Origin: Paenibacillus sp. HWE-109
Lineage (GTDB): Bacteria; Bacillota; Bacilli; Paenibacillales; NBRC-103111
Direction: 5' to 3'
Assembly (NCBI RefSeq): GCF_022163125.1
Contig: NZ_CP091881.1
Span: forward strand, 5,704,001 to 5,768,000
Length of the DNA stretch: 64,000 nt
Shown here: piece after piece, positions 35,401 through 43,749 of the stretch
How positions within the stretch are numbered: position 1 is the first letter of the stretch
Layout of the letters: each line of letters opens with the position of its first letter
Translations under genes and position numbers: made by a program
Notes under the pieces: model-generated
What the model was told of the DNA's origin: nothing
Database searches by the model: none
The model's input: only the letters and a program-made list of their open reading frames with translations

Positions 35401-36163
35401 CCTGCGGTATCAGCCAGCTACAACCCCGTAAGGTTGAAAAACAACCTTACCGTATGAGAAGAACATGCCAAATCAGCGAAGCGGCGCAGTTAACGCTGAA
35501 ATACAGCTTTAAAGCTGCGGCATCCGCCAGTTCCAACCCCGTAAGGTTGAAAAACAACCTTACCGCATGAGAAAAGCATGCCTAATCAGCGAACCGGTGC
35601 AGTTAACGCTGAAATACAGCGTTACAGCTGCGGCATCAGCCAGTTCCAACCCCGTAAGGTTGAAAAACAACCTTACCGCATGAGAAAAGCATGCCTAATC
35701 AGTGAAGCGGTGCAGTTAATGCTGAAATACAGGGTTAAAGCTGCGGCATCAGCCAGATCCAACCCCGTAAGGTTGAAAAACAACCTTACCGCATGTGAAA
35801 AGCATGCCAAATCAGTGAAGCGGCGCAGTTAACGCTGAAATACAGCGTTAAAGCTGCGGCATCAGCCAGCTCCAACCCGGTAAGGTTGAAAAACAACCTT
35901 ACCGCATGTGAAAAGCATGCCTAATCAGCGAACCGGTGCAGTTAACGCTGAAATACAGCGTTAAAGCTGCGGCATCAGCCAGATCCAACCCCGTAAGGTT
36001 GAAAAACAACCTTACCGCATGAGAAAAACATGCCTAATCAGCGAATCGGTGCAGTTAACGCTGAAATACAGCGTTAAAGCTGCGGCATCAGCCAGATCCA
36101 ACCCCGTAAGGTTGAAAAACAACCTTACCGCATGAGAAAAGCACGCCTAATCAGCGGATCGGC
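35401..36163. repeat. 113-bp double-hairpin tandem array, locus 1
   Basis: Seven copies of a hairpin GTAAGGTTG/CAACCTTAC (loop AAAAA) start at 35428, 35541, 35654, 35767, 35880, 35993 and 36106, exactly 113 bases apart each time. Between them lies a second hairpin TAACGCTG/CAGCGTTA (loop AAATA), degenerate in the first unit, plus GCTGCGGCATCAGC and GCATGAGAAAAGCATGC. The last unit is cut off near 36163. Because 113 is not a multiple of three and no frame continues, it is not coding. Units differ at only a few positions. A related array in opposite orientation begins at 63366. Confidence 0.95.
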
Positions 36164-36219
36164 AAATGATCACCTTTTGGAGCGAAAACCTCCAAAGCCA
36201 AGAAATCTGTGGTGGACAC

Positions 36220-36259
36220 CAATGCAAAAAACCTAGCCTGCGGCTAGGTTTCCTGCATT
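36220..36259 (-). terminator. terminator of the serine hydrolase-regulator-DUF418 operon
   Basis: On the minus strand AACCTAGCC pairs with GGCTAGGTT around a GCA loop and is followed by TTTT; an outer AATGCA/TGCATT stem surrounds it. It lies about 50 bases after the DUF418 gene stop. A degenerate relative (CTAGCCTGCGGATAGG) occurs at about 35005-35021. Confidence 0.75.
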
Positions 36260-36306
36260 TTTGCGCACGGGGATAAATGGGGGACAAATAAGCACTTTTA
36301 GGTGTC

Positions 36307-37494
36307 TTATTTTTCGTAACGAACCCCATTTGCCTTCCCGTTGAAAGATAAATAAGTCCACATCCGGAGCACGCGTTCCACCGGTCCAAAAGTAAAATGT
36401 GTCAGGTACCACCGACTGATAAAAAGTTGACCGAGATAAATAATCAAAGCAAGTCCGCAACCTGCAACCACACCCATTTTACCGAACCAGCCAAGACCAT
36501 AGCCATAAAAAATCGTTGTTCCTATCACAGATTGCAGCAGATAATTCGTCAGCGACAACTTGCCGACCGCTTCGAAGCGCAACAGCCAAGGGGAAGATTT
36601 AGCTGACACATAACATAGCGCAAAAGCGAAAATATAGCCAAGCGACAACAGATTCGATCCAATCATCTCGCCCATTTCGCTCCAGCCATAGTCAGGAAAC
36701 ACAGTTTTCGCTACTTTCAGCAACACGCCAATGGGCAGAAAAATCAGCATTCTTTTCAAATAAACGGCACGTACGTTATCCGGCTCTCGGAACCATTGTT
36801 TCTTGGCCGCATACATACCGAATATAAACAGTGGCGCTGTCATAAGAGGAGCGAACAGCATCATGGTAATAATCAAGTATTCATTTAATCCGAGCGGATC
36901 CGCGGTATTTCGGTGATGTTTAATTTCTTCATAGGTGCCTGTTCCATAAATGGTGAACGTATCCTTGACATAAGTTTCCATGCGGATTTTGTCTTCCATC
37001 GTAGACAAATGATTCGTGCTTTCAGGAGCTAACCCAAGCAGGCCGAATAACCCCAGCAGCAAGGCTCCCACAATCAGCAGCGTCTTGGCTTTACGGTTCA
37101 TAAAAAGCAGCAGAAAGAGTCCCATACCACCATAGAACACCAGTATATCGCCTTCCCATAAATAAGTGCCATGTGCAATACCAAATGCAAGCAACAGCAG
37201 AAACCGCCGCCCCAAATATCTTTTTGGCTTTAATCCTTTGGCTGCAAGGCTTTCCTGCATGTTGATCATGCCAAAACCAAATAAAAATGTGAAAATCGGC
37301 ATAAAACTGCCCTCTACAAAAATATGTAAAAGCGTTTTCGTAATCGAGTCCACTTGCGATAAGGAATAGACCGCCATCTCATCTTTACCCCATATGCCAT
37401 ATTGAAAAATAAGCATATTCGCCAGCAAAATTCCCAGCAAGCTAAAACCCCGCATACTGTCAATGATAGACAATCTATTCGGTTGTCCAGCCAT
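36307..37494 (-). CDS. DUF418 family membrane protein
   Basis: A 395-residue integral membrane protein of the YeiB/DUF418 family: N-terminal RLSIIDSMRGFSLLGILLANM and the C-terminal conserved block YLGQLFISRWYLTHFTFGPVERVLRMWTYL. About ten helices are visible. Function of the family is poorly known. I chose ATG 37494, preceded by GGGGGG at 7 bases; an ATG at 37507-37509 directly after the kinase stop is the alternative. It is the last gene of a four-gene set with a serine hydrolase, regulator and kinase. Confidence 0.88.
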   Translation of the reverse strand: MAGQPNRLSIIDSMRGFSLLGILLANMLIFQYGIWGKDEMAVYSLSQVDSITKTLLHIFVEGSFMPIFTFLFGFGMINMQESLAAKGLKPKRYLGRRFLLLLAFGIAHGTYLWEGDILVFYGGMGLFLLLFMNRKAKTLLIVGALLLGLFGLLGLAPESTNHLSTMEDKIRMETYVKDTFTIYGTGTYEEIKHHRNTADPLGLNEYLIITMMLFAPLMTAPLFIFGMYAAKKQWFREPDNVRAVYLKRMLIFLPIGVLLKVAKTVFPDYGWSEMGEMIGSNLLSLGYIFAFALCYVSAKSSPWLLRFEAVGKLSLTNYLLQSVIGTTIFYGYGLGWFGKMGVVAGCGLALIIYLGQLFISRWYLTHFTFGPVERVLRMWTYLSFNGKANGVRYEK

Positions 37495-37509
37495 TTCAAT
37501 CCCCCCCAT

Positions 37510-38865
37510 TTACCTTAAAGGCAGTTGAACAACTACCGTCGTCCCTTGGCCAACCTGGCTGTTCATTGTGATAGTGCCATGATGAAGAGTTACAATTTTC
37601 TTCGCAATCGCAAGCCCCAGACCATTGCCGCCAATGCTGCGGTTTCGCGATGGATCTGTTTTATAGAAGCGCTCGAAGACATGCTCGAGTTGCTCCCGCG
37701 CTATGCCAATCCCCGAATCGGAAATGGCCACGACAATTTCATCCGCAGCATGGGTAATACAAACTTGGATATGCCCGCCTGCAGGCGTAAATTTGATACT
37801 GTTGCCGAGTATATTCATCCATACTTGATTCAGTTGATCGCGGTCTGCTTTTATTTTGAGAGCAACGTCCATGTCTAAATCGATGATCATATCTTTGGCC
37901 AACCATTGGGGCTCGCAAGTGACCACGATTTGCCTGATTTGCTCGTCGAGATGATACGTAGTTGCGTCGAATGGATGATGCTCCGAATCCAGGGATGCAA
38001 GTTTCAGCAAATTATCGCTAAGTCTGGATAGCCGCCCGCTCTCCGCGATAATGATGTCCAGATAATGATTGCGATGACTTTCCGCTACCAAGCTGCTGTT
38101 CTTCATAGCCGTAGCGAATCCGGAAATCGACGTTAACGGTGTTTGAATTTCGTGAGAAACGTTCGAAACGAAATCCTGCCTCATCTGCTCCACCTTTTTA
38201 AGCGCACTTGCCATCTCGTTAAAGCTTTGCGTCAGAGCGCCCATTTCGTCCATGCGTTTCGTTTTTATTTCAACGTCGAAATCGCCTCTCGCTAGACGTT
38301 TGGTCGCTTGCGTCAAGACTTGGAGAGGTTTCACCAAATATCTGGCTGCTACCAAGATGCATAGACTCCCAATCAGTAAAACGAGAATGAGGACGAAAAA
38401 GACCATCCGATTGATCATATTTTCGTTCTGTGGAGAAAACTGCATGAACATGGCGTGCGACTTCCCTGCGAATGAGAAAGGAAGCCCGATGAACGTCTGA
38501 CTAACGTTGCCAGGAGAACGATACACCTCTCCATTCAGCACATAACGCACCGCTTCCGGCGCTATTTCAACGCTATTCGTATGGTTTAAGTCATAGTACG
38601 TAACTTTGTCGGTATCTTCATACATATGGATTGGATAAGAAGATACTTTGACCATACGCTGCAGGAATGCTTCCCGGTCATCGGGTTTAGTCTGCTCATA
38701 GAGACGTATAATTTCTTCGCCTACCGCAATCATATCCTCTTGTCCGGCATGGTTGATTTCTTTTTTGAATAGAAAATAGCCAATATAGGAAGCAGACAGC
38801 AAGCTGAAAATAATGACGGCCAAAAAGGTGCAAATGACCCGGACATATAAAGTTTTAATCATCAT
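37510..38865 (-). CDS. sensor histidine kinase (HAMP-HisKA-HATPase)
   Basis: A 451-residue classical membrane kinase: first helix at about 5-33, an extracellular domain of about 120 residues, a second helix (155-175), HAMP (176-228), the phospho-histidine H238 in FVSNVSHEIQTPL, and a HATPase domain with N box (NILGNSIKFTPAGG) and G boxes (DSGIGIA, GGNGLGLAI). It overlaps the regulator gene by 4 bases, so the two form a pair. The extracellular signal is unknown; the cotranscribed serine hydrolase suggests a cell-envelope or peptide-antibiotic cue. Confidence 0.94.
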   Translation of the reverse strand: MMIKTLYVRVICTFLAVIIFSLLSASYIGYFLFKKEINHAGQEDMIAVGEEIIRLYEQTKPDDREAFLQRMVKVSSYPIHMYEDTDKVTYYDLNHTNSVEIAPEAVRYVLNGEVYRSPGNVSQTFIGLPFSFAGKSHAMFMQFSPQNENMINRMVFFVLILVLLIGSLCILVAARYLVKPLQVLTQATKRLARGDFDVEIKTKRMDEMGALTQSFNEMASALKKVEQMRQDFVSNVSHEIQTPLTSISGFATAMKNSSLVAESHRNHYLDIIIAESGRLSRLSDNLLKLASLDSEHHPFDATTYHLDEQIRQIVVTCEPQWLAKDMIIDLDMDVALKIKADRDQLNQVWMNILGNSIKFTPAGGHIQVCITHAADEIVVAISDSGIGIAREQLEHVFERFYKTDPSRNRSIGGNGLGLAIAKKIVTLHHGTITMNSQVGQGTTVVVQLPLR

Positions 38866-39536
38866 GTTATTACTAGCCGATACCCCAGACTGCGGGCAGT
38901 TTCAATTTGAAAATGATGCGAATCGTTGGCAAATCGTTCCCTGAGCCGTTTAATGTGAACATCCACGGTGCGGTCATCGCCTTCATAATTCATTCCCCAG
39001 ATCTGAGTGATCAACTGCTCCCGGGTAAAAATTTGCCCAGGTTGATTAGCCAGCTTGAACAGCAGCTCGAATTCTTTTAACGGCAGGGTAAAAATCTCGT
39101 CGCCCCGAATCACTTGGAAATTGCGGCGATTCAGCGTAATGCCGCCTAATTGTGCCGTTTGTGAAGACACAATCATATATCTTTTCAGCAGCGCTTTTAC
39201 TCTCATCACAAGCTCCAGCGGATCGAACGGCTTCGTTAAATAATCGTCGGTGCCAAGCTGAAATCCTTTTACTTTCTGCCCTGACTCGCCCTTGACCGTA
39301 ACCATCAAGAGCGGAATGTTCACATCAATGCGCCTAATCTCCCTGCACAGCTCCCAACCGTCTAATTGAGGCATCATGATGTCGAGGATCACCAGATCTA
39401 TCCGAGTTTCCTCCATAATCGCCAATGCTTCAACACCGTCTTTTGCCTCCAAGATTTCAAATCCTTCATTCTGCAAGAATAAAGTCATCAGCTCGCGAAT
39501 ATAAACATCGTCATCGGCGATTAAAATTTTGGCCAT
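38862..39536 (-). CDS. OmpR/PhoB-family response regulator
   Basis: A 224-residue regulator with a receiver domain (phospho-acceptor D52 in LVILDIMMPQLDG, acidic D8-D10, K in LTKPF) and a C-terminal winged helix (about 130-222; VDVHIKRLRERF). It is preceded by the serine hydrolase gene (57 bases between) and overlaps the kinase gene. A direct repeat with 11-base period upstream of the serine hydrolase is a candidate binding site. Confidence 0.94.
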   Translation of the reverse strand: MAKILIADDDVYIRELMTLFLQNEGFEILEAKDGVEALAIMEETRIDLVILDIMMPQLDGWELCREIRRIDVNIPLLMVTVKGESGQKVKGFQLGTDDYLTKPFDPLELVMRVKALLKRYMIVSSQTAQLGGITLNRRNFQVIRGDEIFTLPLKEFELLFKLANQPGQIFTREQLITQIWGMNYEGDDRTVDVHIKRLRERFANDSHHFQIETARSLGYRLVIT

Positions 39537-39593
39537 GGCGCCTTCACATCTCCAATTTCTTTCGAATTAGTCCCTTATGGGCGGAAGGCGGCA

Positions 39594-41516
39594 TCAACCA
39601 AACTGCCACCCGAGTAGATTCCAATGATAGTAAAATAAACTCATAACCACTGATGCTAATGCAACGAGCGTGTAATGCACGCGCTTGAGCGCCGTCCAGT
39701 AGCTGCCTTTCCATGCCATGACTGCAAAAGCTACCATCGCCACCGTCAATCCGACCAGGATGATGGGCATGAATAAATACAGATTTAACTGCTGCGTAAT
39801 GCGGCTAAGCCGGTCCAGCAAATCCATATTCAACACCACAAGGAAGGTGGCTATTAAAGTCGCCAGCGCCCAAACGGCGGTAGCCATAGACAAGCGAATC
39901 GCCCATTTTTGCCATTTCGGCATCGCTTTAATGTCACGCCTGCGGTAGGCTGACCCCAGTAATACGCTGATGAACAGAACAACCGAGATGCCGAGCAAGA
40001 GAAACCAGAACTTCGAACGATCGAGCAGTGGCGTCGGTTCGAGCGGCATTTCAGGAAGAATATCAAGCAGCAGATGGGTGACTTTGCCAGAAGCATCTGT
40101 ACGGAATCCGATTTGGTGTGCGCTTTCGACATCCTGGAATAAATTCGGTCCAATCGGAGCGAATACTTGCTGCTCTGTTCCGCTCCCAATGGAGAGTCGG
40201 TTATCTGTCACTCCAATGCTAATCTGCGACATGAAGCTGAAAATCTTATCGATATCACTATGGTTTCGACGCGTGAATTGATAGGAACCGGCATACTTCT
40301 GCACATCCTTCTCAAGTTCGGCTGACACTGGCGGCAGTTTGACAGCTTGAGCTGGATAATAGCGATCAAAAAAAGCTTTCGCCAACCCTGATGCTGACGC
40401 TCCGCCATCGCCCCCGCTAGAGGATACGAAAATCCCGATTTTCTGATCAGGGACAAGATAAAACTCCGTCGTGAACAGTGTGTCGGCGCCTCCGTGAGAA
40501 ATAACCCGCAATCCATTCATTCTCCGTTCAATGAAGCCAAGGTCCATACCTGGCAAGCGCTCATCAAACTGAAAGGCAGGTGATTGCATCAATCTGAGCG
40601 TTTCGGGCTTTAGCATTTGTTTGCCTGCATAACGTCCATCCTGTAGATGGGCAATCATGAAATGGGCCATATCGATCGCCGAAACAGCCGCTGATCCTGC
40701 AGGTCGGAAACCCCCTTCGAAAGTAGGCGGCTTGGTTACGAATTTGCCGTTTTCTCGCGCATAGCCGAGCATGGCATAGGGCTCTAAAGACACTGGGATA
40801 GGCTCCTGCACAGTAGCATATTTCATTTGGAGCAGATCAAAGATATGGGTCTGAATGTAATCATTGTAAGGCATACCGCTAACTTCCTCGACAATGAGTC
40901 CTGCCAGCGCGGCTCCATAGTTGGAATAGGACATCATCTCGCCCGGTGGCCGAACAAGCGCTGGCATATGCTTGGCAAGCGTTTCCGAAATCGATACCGG
41001 CAGTTTCCCAGGATCGGTCGTGATTTGATAACCAACGCCCCCTTCTTCAAATCCGGCCGTATGGGTCATGAGATGATGCATGGTAACTGGCTGCGAATAG
41101 GTGGATGGTAATTTCACAGTTTTTAAATACGTATTGACATCGGTATTAAGATCGATCTTCCCCTGCTCGACCAGTTGCATGACCGCGGTCCATGTAAACA
41201 GCTTCGTTGTTGAAGCAATCCGAAACAGGCTGGTCTCAGGGTTAACCTGCGTGCCTTCTTCCAGGTTAGCGTGTCCGTACCCCTTAGCCAGCATGATCTT
41301 CCCATCCTTGACGATCGAGACGACCGTGCCTGGGATTTTGAAATTATCCATATTCGCTTTCATAATACCGTCAATAAATGCCGTTAACTGGACATCATCG
41401 TTCAAATCTGCCGCCGTCGATGCCTGAGTCCCCATAAAACTAGTCCCTACCCCAACAATCAGCAGCATCCATATCAGCATTTTGCGAGAGATCTTCTTCA
41501 TCGACAATGAGTTCAT
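39594..41516 (-). CDS. serine hydrolase of the beta-lactamase/PBP4* family with C-terminal membrane helices
   Basis: A 640-residue exported protein. It has an N-terminal signal or anchor (IWMLLIVGVGTSFMGTQAS), a serine beta-lactamase-like domain with SxxK at S102-K105 (IASTTKLF), the YSN motif (MSYSNYGAALAG) and HGG near the end (ISHGGADTLF), then about four membrane helices (about 490-640). The domain acts on D-alanyl peptides, esters or similar outside the membrane. ATG 41516 follows GGAGG; the longer frame to 41627 is not supported. It is the first gene of the operon with a regulator, kinase and DUF418 protein. Confidence 0.9.
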   Translation of the reverse strand: MNSLSMKKISRKMLIWMLLIVGVGTSFMGTQASTAADLNDDVQLTAFIDGIMKANMDNFKIPGTVVSIVKDGKIMLAKGYGHANLEEGTQVNPETSLFRIASTTKLFTWTAVMQLVEQGKIDLNTDVNTYLKTVKLPSTYSQPVTMHHLMTHTAGFEEGGVGYQITTDPGKLPVSISETLAKHMPALVRPPGEMMSYSNYGAALAGLIVEEVSGMPYNDYIQTHIFDLLQMKYATVQEPIPVSLEPYAMLGYARENGKFVTKPPTFEGGFRPAGSAAVSAIDMAHFMIAHLQDGRYAGKQMLKPETLRLMQSPAFQFDERLPGMDLGFIERRMNGLRVISHGGADTLFTTEFYLVPDQKIGIFVSSSGGDGGASASGLAKAFFDRYYPAQAVKLPPVSAELEKDVQKYAGSYQFTRRNHSDIDKIFSFMSQISIGVTDNRLSIGSGTEQQVFAPIGPNLFQDVESAHQIGFRTDASGKVTHLLLDILPEMPLEPTPLLDRSKFWFLLLGISVVLFISVLLGSAYRRRDIKAMPKWQKWAIRLSMATAVWALATLIATFLVVLNMDLLDRLSRITQQLNLYLFMPIILVGLTVAMVAFAVMAWKGSYWTALKRVHYTLVALASVVMSLFYYHWNLLGWQFG

Positions 41517-41571
41517 AGAACCTCCAACATTTTTCCTATTTTTGATAACGAAGTCATGACTTTCTGGAGAA

Positions 41572-41605
41572 ATCATATCAAATTTATGTGAACGCAGAGT
41601 GAACC
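41572..41605 (-). promoter_or_regulatory. promoter with 11-bp direct repeat before the serine hydrolase
   Basis: On the minus strand two GTTCAC words are 11 bases apart (41600-41605 and 41589-41594) and lie where a -35 would be for TATGAT (41572-41577). OmpR/PhoP-type regulators bind such 11-base direct repeats next to promoters, so this is a candidate autoregulatory site. Confidence 0.5.
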
Positions 41606-41628
41606 CATTGTTCTTTAAAAAGAACAAG

Positions 41629-41667
41629 AGGCTGCTTCACCAGTTGAACACCTGGTGAGCAGCCTCG
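41629..41667 (-). terminator. terminator-like hairpin after gcvH
   Basis: GAGGCTGC and GCAGCCTC arms with an inner CACCAG/CTGGTG stem. It lies between the gcvH stop and the serine hydrolase promoter and can end gcvH transcription. It shares its outer arms with the hairpins at 14678 and 58150. Confidence 0.7.
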
Positions 41668-41761
41668 CTATTGTTTTGTATCTATGTGTGACGAATAACA
41701 GGAAAACCACTTTCCACGCTGAAATACTCAATTTAACAGGAGATTTTCCAGTTGGAAGATT

Positions 41762-42151
41762 CTAGTCATTGCCAATGTACGACGCGTATTCGTCTGCTGT
41801 AAGCAACCCTTCCAAGGCATCAGCGCCCGATACTTCCACTTCAACCATCCAACCTTCGCTGAAAGACGCACTGTTCACGAGTTCAGGTGAACCTTCCAAC
41901 GCACTGTTCACAGCCGTCACTTTGCCTGAAATGGGAGAAAAAATATCTGAAACCGTTTTGACGGATTCCACACTCCCGATGCTTTCGTTCGCGGTAATAG
42001 CTGTTCCGACTTTAGGAAGTTCCACAAACACAATATCACCCAATTGATCTTGGGCAAAATCGGTAATGCCCACACGTACAACCGTATCCGACAGCTTCTC
42101 TACCCACTCATGGTCTTTGGTGTATAACAAATTGGCTTGTACTTCACTCAT
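41762..42151 (-). CDS. gcvH: glycine cleavage system H protein
   Basis: A 129-residue lipoyl carrier protein. The lipoylated lysine is K65 in GSVESVKTVSDIFSP, in the expected place. It shuttles the aminomethyl group from P protein to T protein. It is encoded divergently from gcvT-gcvPA-gcvPB, and I see no riboswitch on its own side in 42152-42250. No terminator separates it from the T/P promoter region. Confidence 0.97.
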   Translation of the reverse strand: MSEVQANLLYTKDHEWVEKLSDTVVRVGITDFAQDQLGDIVFVELPKVGTAITANESIGSVESVKTVSDIFSPISGKVTAVNSALEGSPELVNSASFSEGWMVEVEVSGADALEGLLTADEYASYIGND

Positions 42152-42252
42152 CGATTAACGCCTCGCTTACCCGCAAATTTTGCTTTTAGCTTAATCTAAG
42201 CGGAACATCAAAGTCAAGGCGGGATTCCAAAATATGTTCTTAAAAGTTGCAG

Positions 42253-42282
42253 TTGACAATTCCCACCAACTTGGGCAAATAA
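42253..42282 (+). promoter_or_regulatory. candidate promoter of the glycine riboswitch transcript
   Basis: TTGACA at 42253-42258 is followed after 18 bases by AAATAA. The -10 is weak, but the position just before the riboswitch fits. Confidence 0.45.
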
Positions 42283-42308
42283 TAAAGTAATTAAATATTG
42301 GCGAATGA

Positions 42309-42508
42309 TGGTATAGGGAGAGACCGCAACGCAAGTACGCGGCGCCGAAGGAGTAAGCCCGAAGTGGTGAATCTCTCAGGCAAAAGGACCTGTATCGGAC
42401 GCAACTCTGGAGAGCTTCGGTCACCGCAATTGGCGGGGAATCGGACACCCAAGGGGAAACTTGACGAACGTTAGTTCGCTCGAGGCAACTCTCAGGTAAA
42501 AAGGACAG
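42309..42508 (+). ncRNA. tandem glycine riboswitch
   Basis: Two consecutive glycine aptamers. The first runs from GGGAGAGACCGCAACG through CGCCGAAGGAGTAAGC to ATCTCTCAGGCAAAAGGACC. The second runs from ACTCTGGAGAGCTTCGG through CACCCAAGGGGAAAC to ACTCTCAGGTAAAAAGGAC. These are the characteristic conserved blocks of gcvT-type glycine riboswitches. An intrinsic terminator follows directly, so glycine binding should relieve termination and turn on gcvT-gcvPA-gcvPB. Confidence 0.95.
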
Positions 42509-42550
42509 GGCAAAAGGTATGTTTGTGTTGCATACTTTTTGCTCTTTTTT
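42509..42550 (+). terminator. riboswitch expression-platform terminator
   Basis: GGGCAAAAGGTATG pairs with CATACTTTTTGCTC (with wobbles) and is followed by six Ts. It begins at the end of the second aptamer, so folding of the aptamers can compete with it. Confidence 0.88.
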
Positions 42551-42621
42551 GCATGCCCATGACAATGTTTCGGGCAACATAAACAGTATACAAAATGTGG
42601 AACGAAGGTGAGGTTGCGAGC

Positions 42622-43713
42622 ATGCTAAAACGAACACCGCTCTTCCCGATTTATGCGGAGCATGGAGCGAGAGTCATTGATTTCGGCGGCTGGGAGCTGC
42701 CTGTGCAGTTCGCCGGGATTCAAAAAGAGCACGATGCCGTCAGGCAGCAAGCCGGACTTTTTGATGTGTCCCATATGGGCGAAGTCAACGTGAGCGGGGA
42801 GGACGCCCTTGCTTTTATACAACGCATTACGACGAACGACGCCTCGAAGCTTGAAGCAGGCCAGTGCCAATACAGCCTCATGTGCTATCCCAGCGGCGGT
42901 GTTGTAGACGATCTGCTCGTATACAAGGTGAGTGATAACGACTACATGCTTGTCATCAATGCGTCCAACATCGACAAGGATCTCGCTTGGATGCAGCAGA
43001 ATCTCAGTGGCCAGGTAGAACTAGCCAATATCTCGGACGAAACCGCCATGCTCGCACTGCAAGGACCCCATGCCGAGCACATTTTGGCCAAAGTGACAGA
43101 TGCCCCTATTCAAACCTTGAAAACGTTCCGCTTCCTGCCTGAGGCAGACGTCAAGGGAATTAAGGCGCTCATATCGCGCACAGGCTATACGGGCGAGGAT
43201 GGATTTGAGCTTTATATTGATCAAAAGGATGCTGTGGCGCTATGGAAGCTCCTTCTTGCAGCAGGGCAGGAACATAGCCTTGTCCCAGCAGGTTTAGGAG
43301 CGCGTGACACGCTGCGTTTTGAGGCGCGGCTGCCGCTTTATGGGCAAGAGTTGTCACAGGACATTACGCCGCTGGAAGCCGGACTCTCTTTTTTCGTCAA
43401 GCTGGATAAAGGTGATTTCATCGGCCGTGAGGTGATCGCAGGACAAAAGGCAAACGGAACTCCCCGCAAGCTAGTCGGCATCGAAATGATCGAACGCGGT
43501 ATTCCGCGTCCTCATTATCCCGTTTATGCGGATGGCAAGCAGATCGGCGAAATCACGACTGGCACACAATCCCCAACGTTCAAAACGAATGTGGGGCTGG
43601 CGTTAATCGACTCCGCTTACAGCGCTTTGGGCAGCGAGCTAACAGTTGAAATCAGAGGGGTTCAGGTGAAGGCCAACGTCGTTGCCACCCCTTTTTATAA
43701 AAGAAAATCATAG
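42622..43713 (+). CDS. gcvT: glycine cleavage system aminomethyltransferase (T protein)
   Basis: A 363-residue folate-dependent T protein: KRTPLFPIYAEHGARVIDFGGWELPVQF at the N-terminus, DVSHMGEV, and the C-terminal GLGARDTLRFEARLPLYGQEL block. It releases ammonia and makes methylene-tetrahydrofolate from the H-protein-bound aminomethyl group. ATG 42622 matches the Bacillus start, with AAGGTGAGG upstream; an upstream ATG at 42595 is not needed. It is first in the riboswitch-controlled operon. Confidence 0.97.
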   Translation: MLKRTPLFPIYAEHGARVIDFGGWELPVQFAGIQKEHDAVRQQAGLFDVSHMGEVNVSGEDALAFIQRITTNDASKLEAGQCQYSLMCYPSGGVVDDLLVYKVSDNDYMLVINASNIDKDLAWMQQNLSGQVELANISDETAMLALQGPHAEHILAKVTDAPIQTLKTFRFLPEADVKGIKALISRTGYTGEDGFELYIDQKDAVALWKLLLAAGQEHSLVPAGLGARDTLRFEARLPLYGQELSQDITPLEAGLSFFVKLDKGDFIGREVIAGQKANGTPRKLVGIEMIERGIPRPHYPVYADGKQIGEITTGTQSPTFKTNVGLALIDSAYSALGSELTVEIRGVQVKANVVATPFYKRKS

Positions 43714-43749
43714 GCAGACCAAACGACATGCGAGAGGAGCCTTCACGTC

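Noticed and set aside
35578..35832. 84-residue frame inside the 113-bp array
   Set aside because: The period is not a multiple of three, so the frame changes in each unit; no ribosome-binding site supports it.
35401..36163. CRISPR array
   Set aside because: The whole 113-bp unit is repeated without unique spacers, and no cas genes are in the window.
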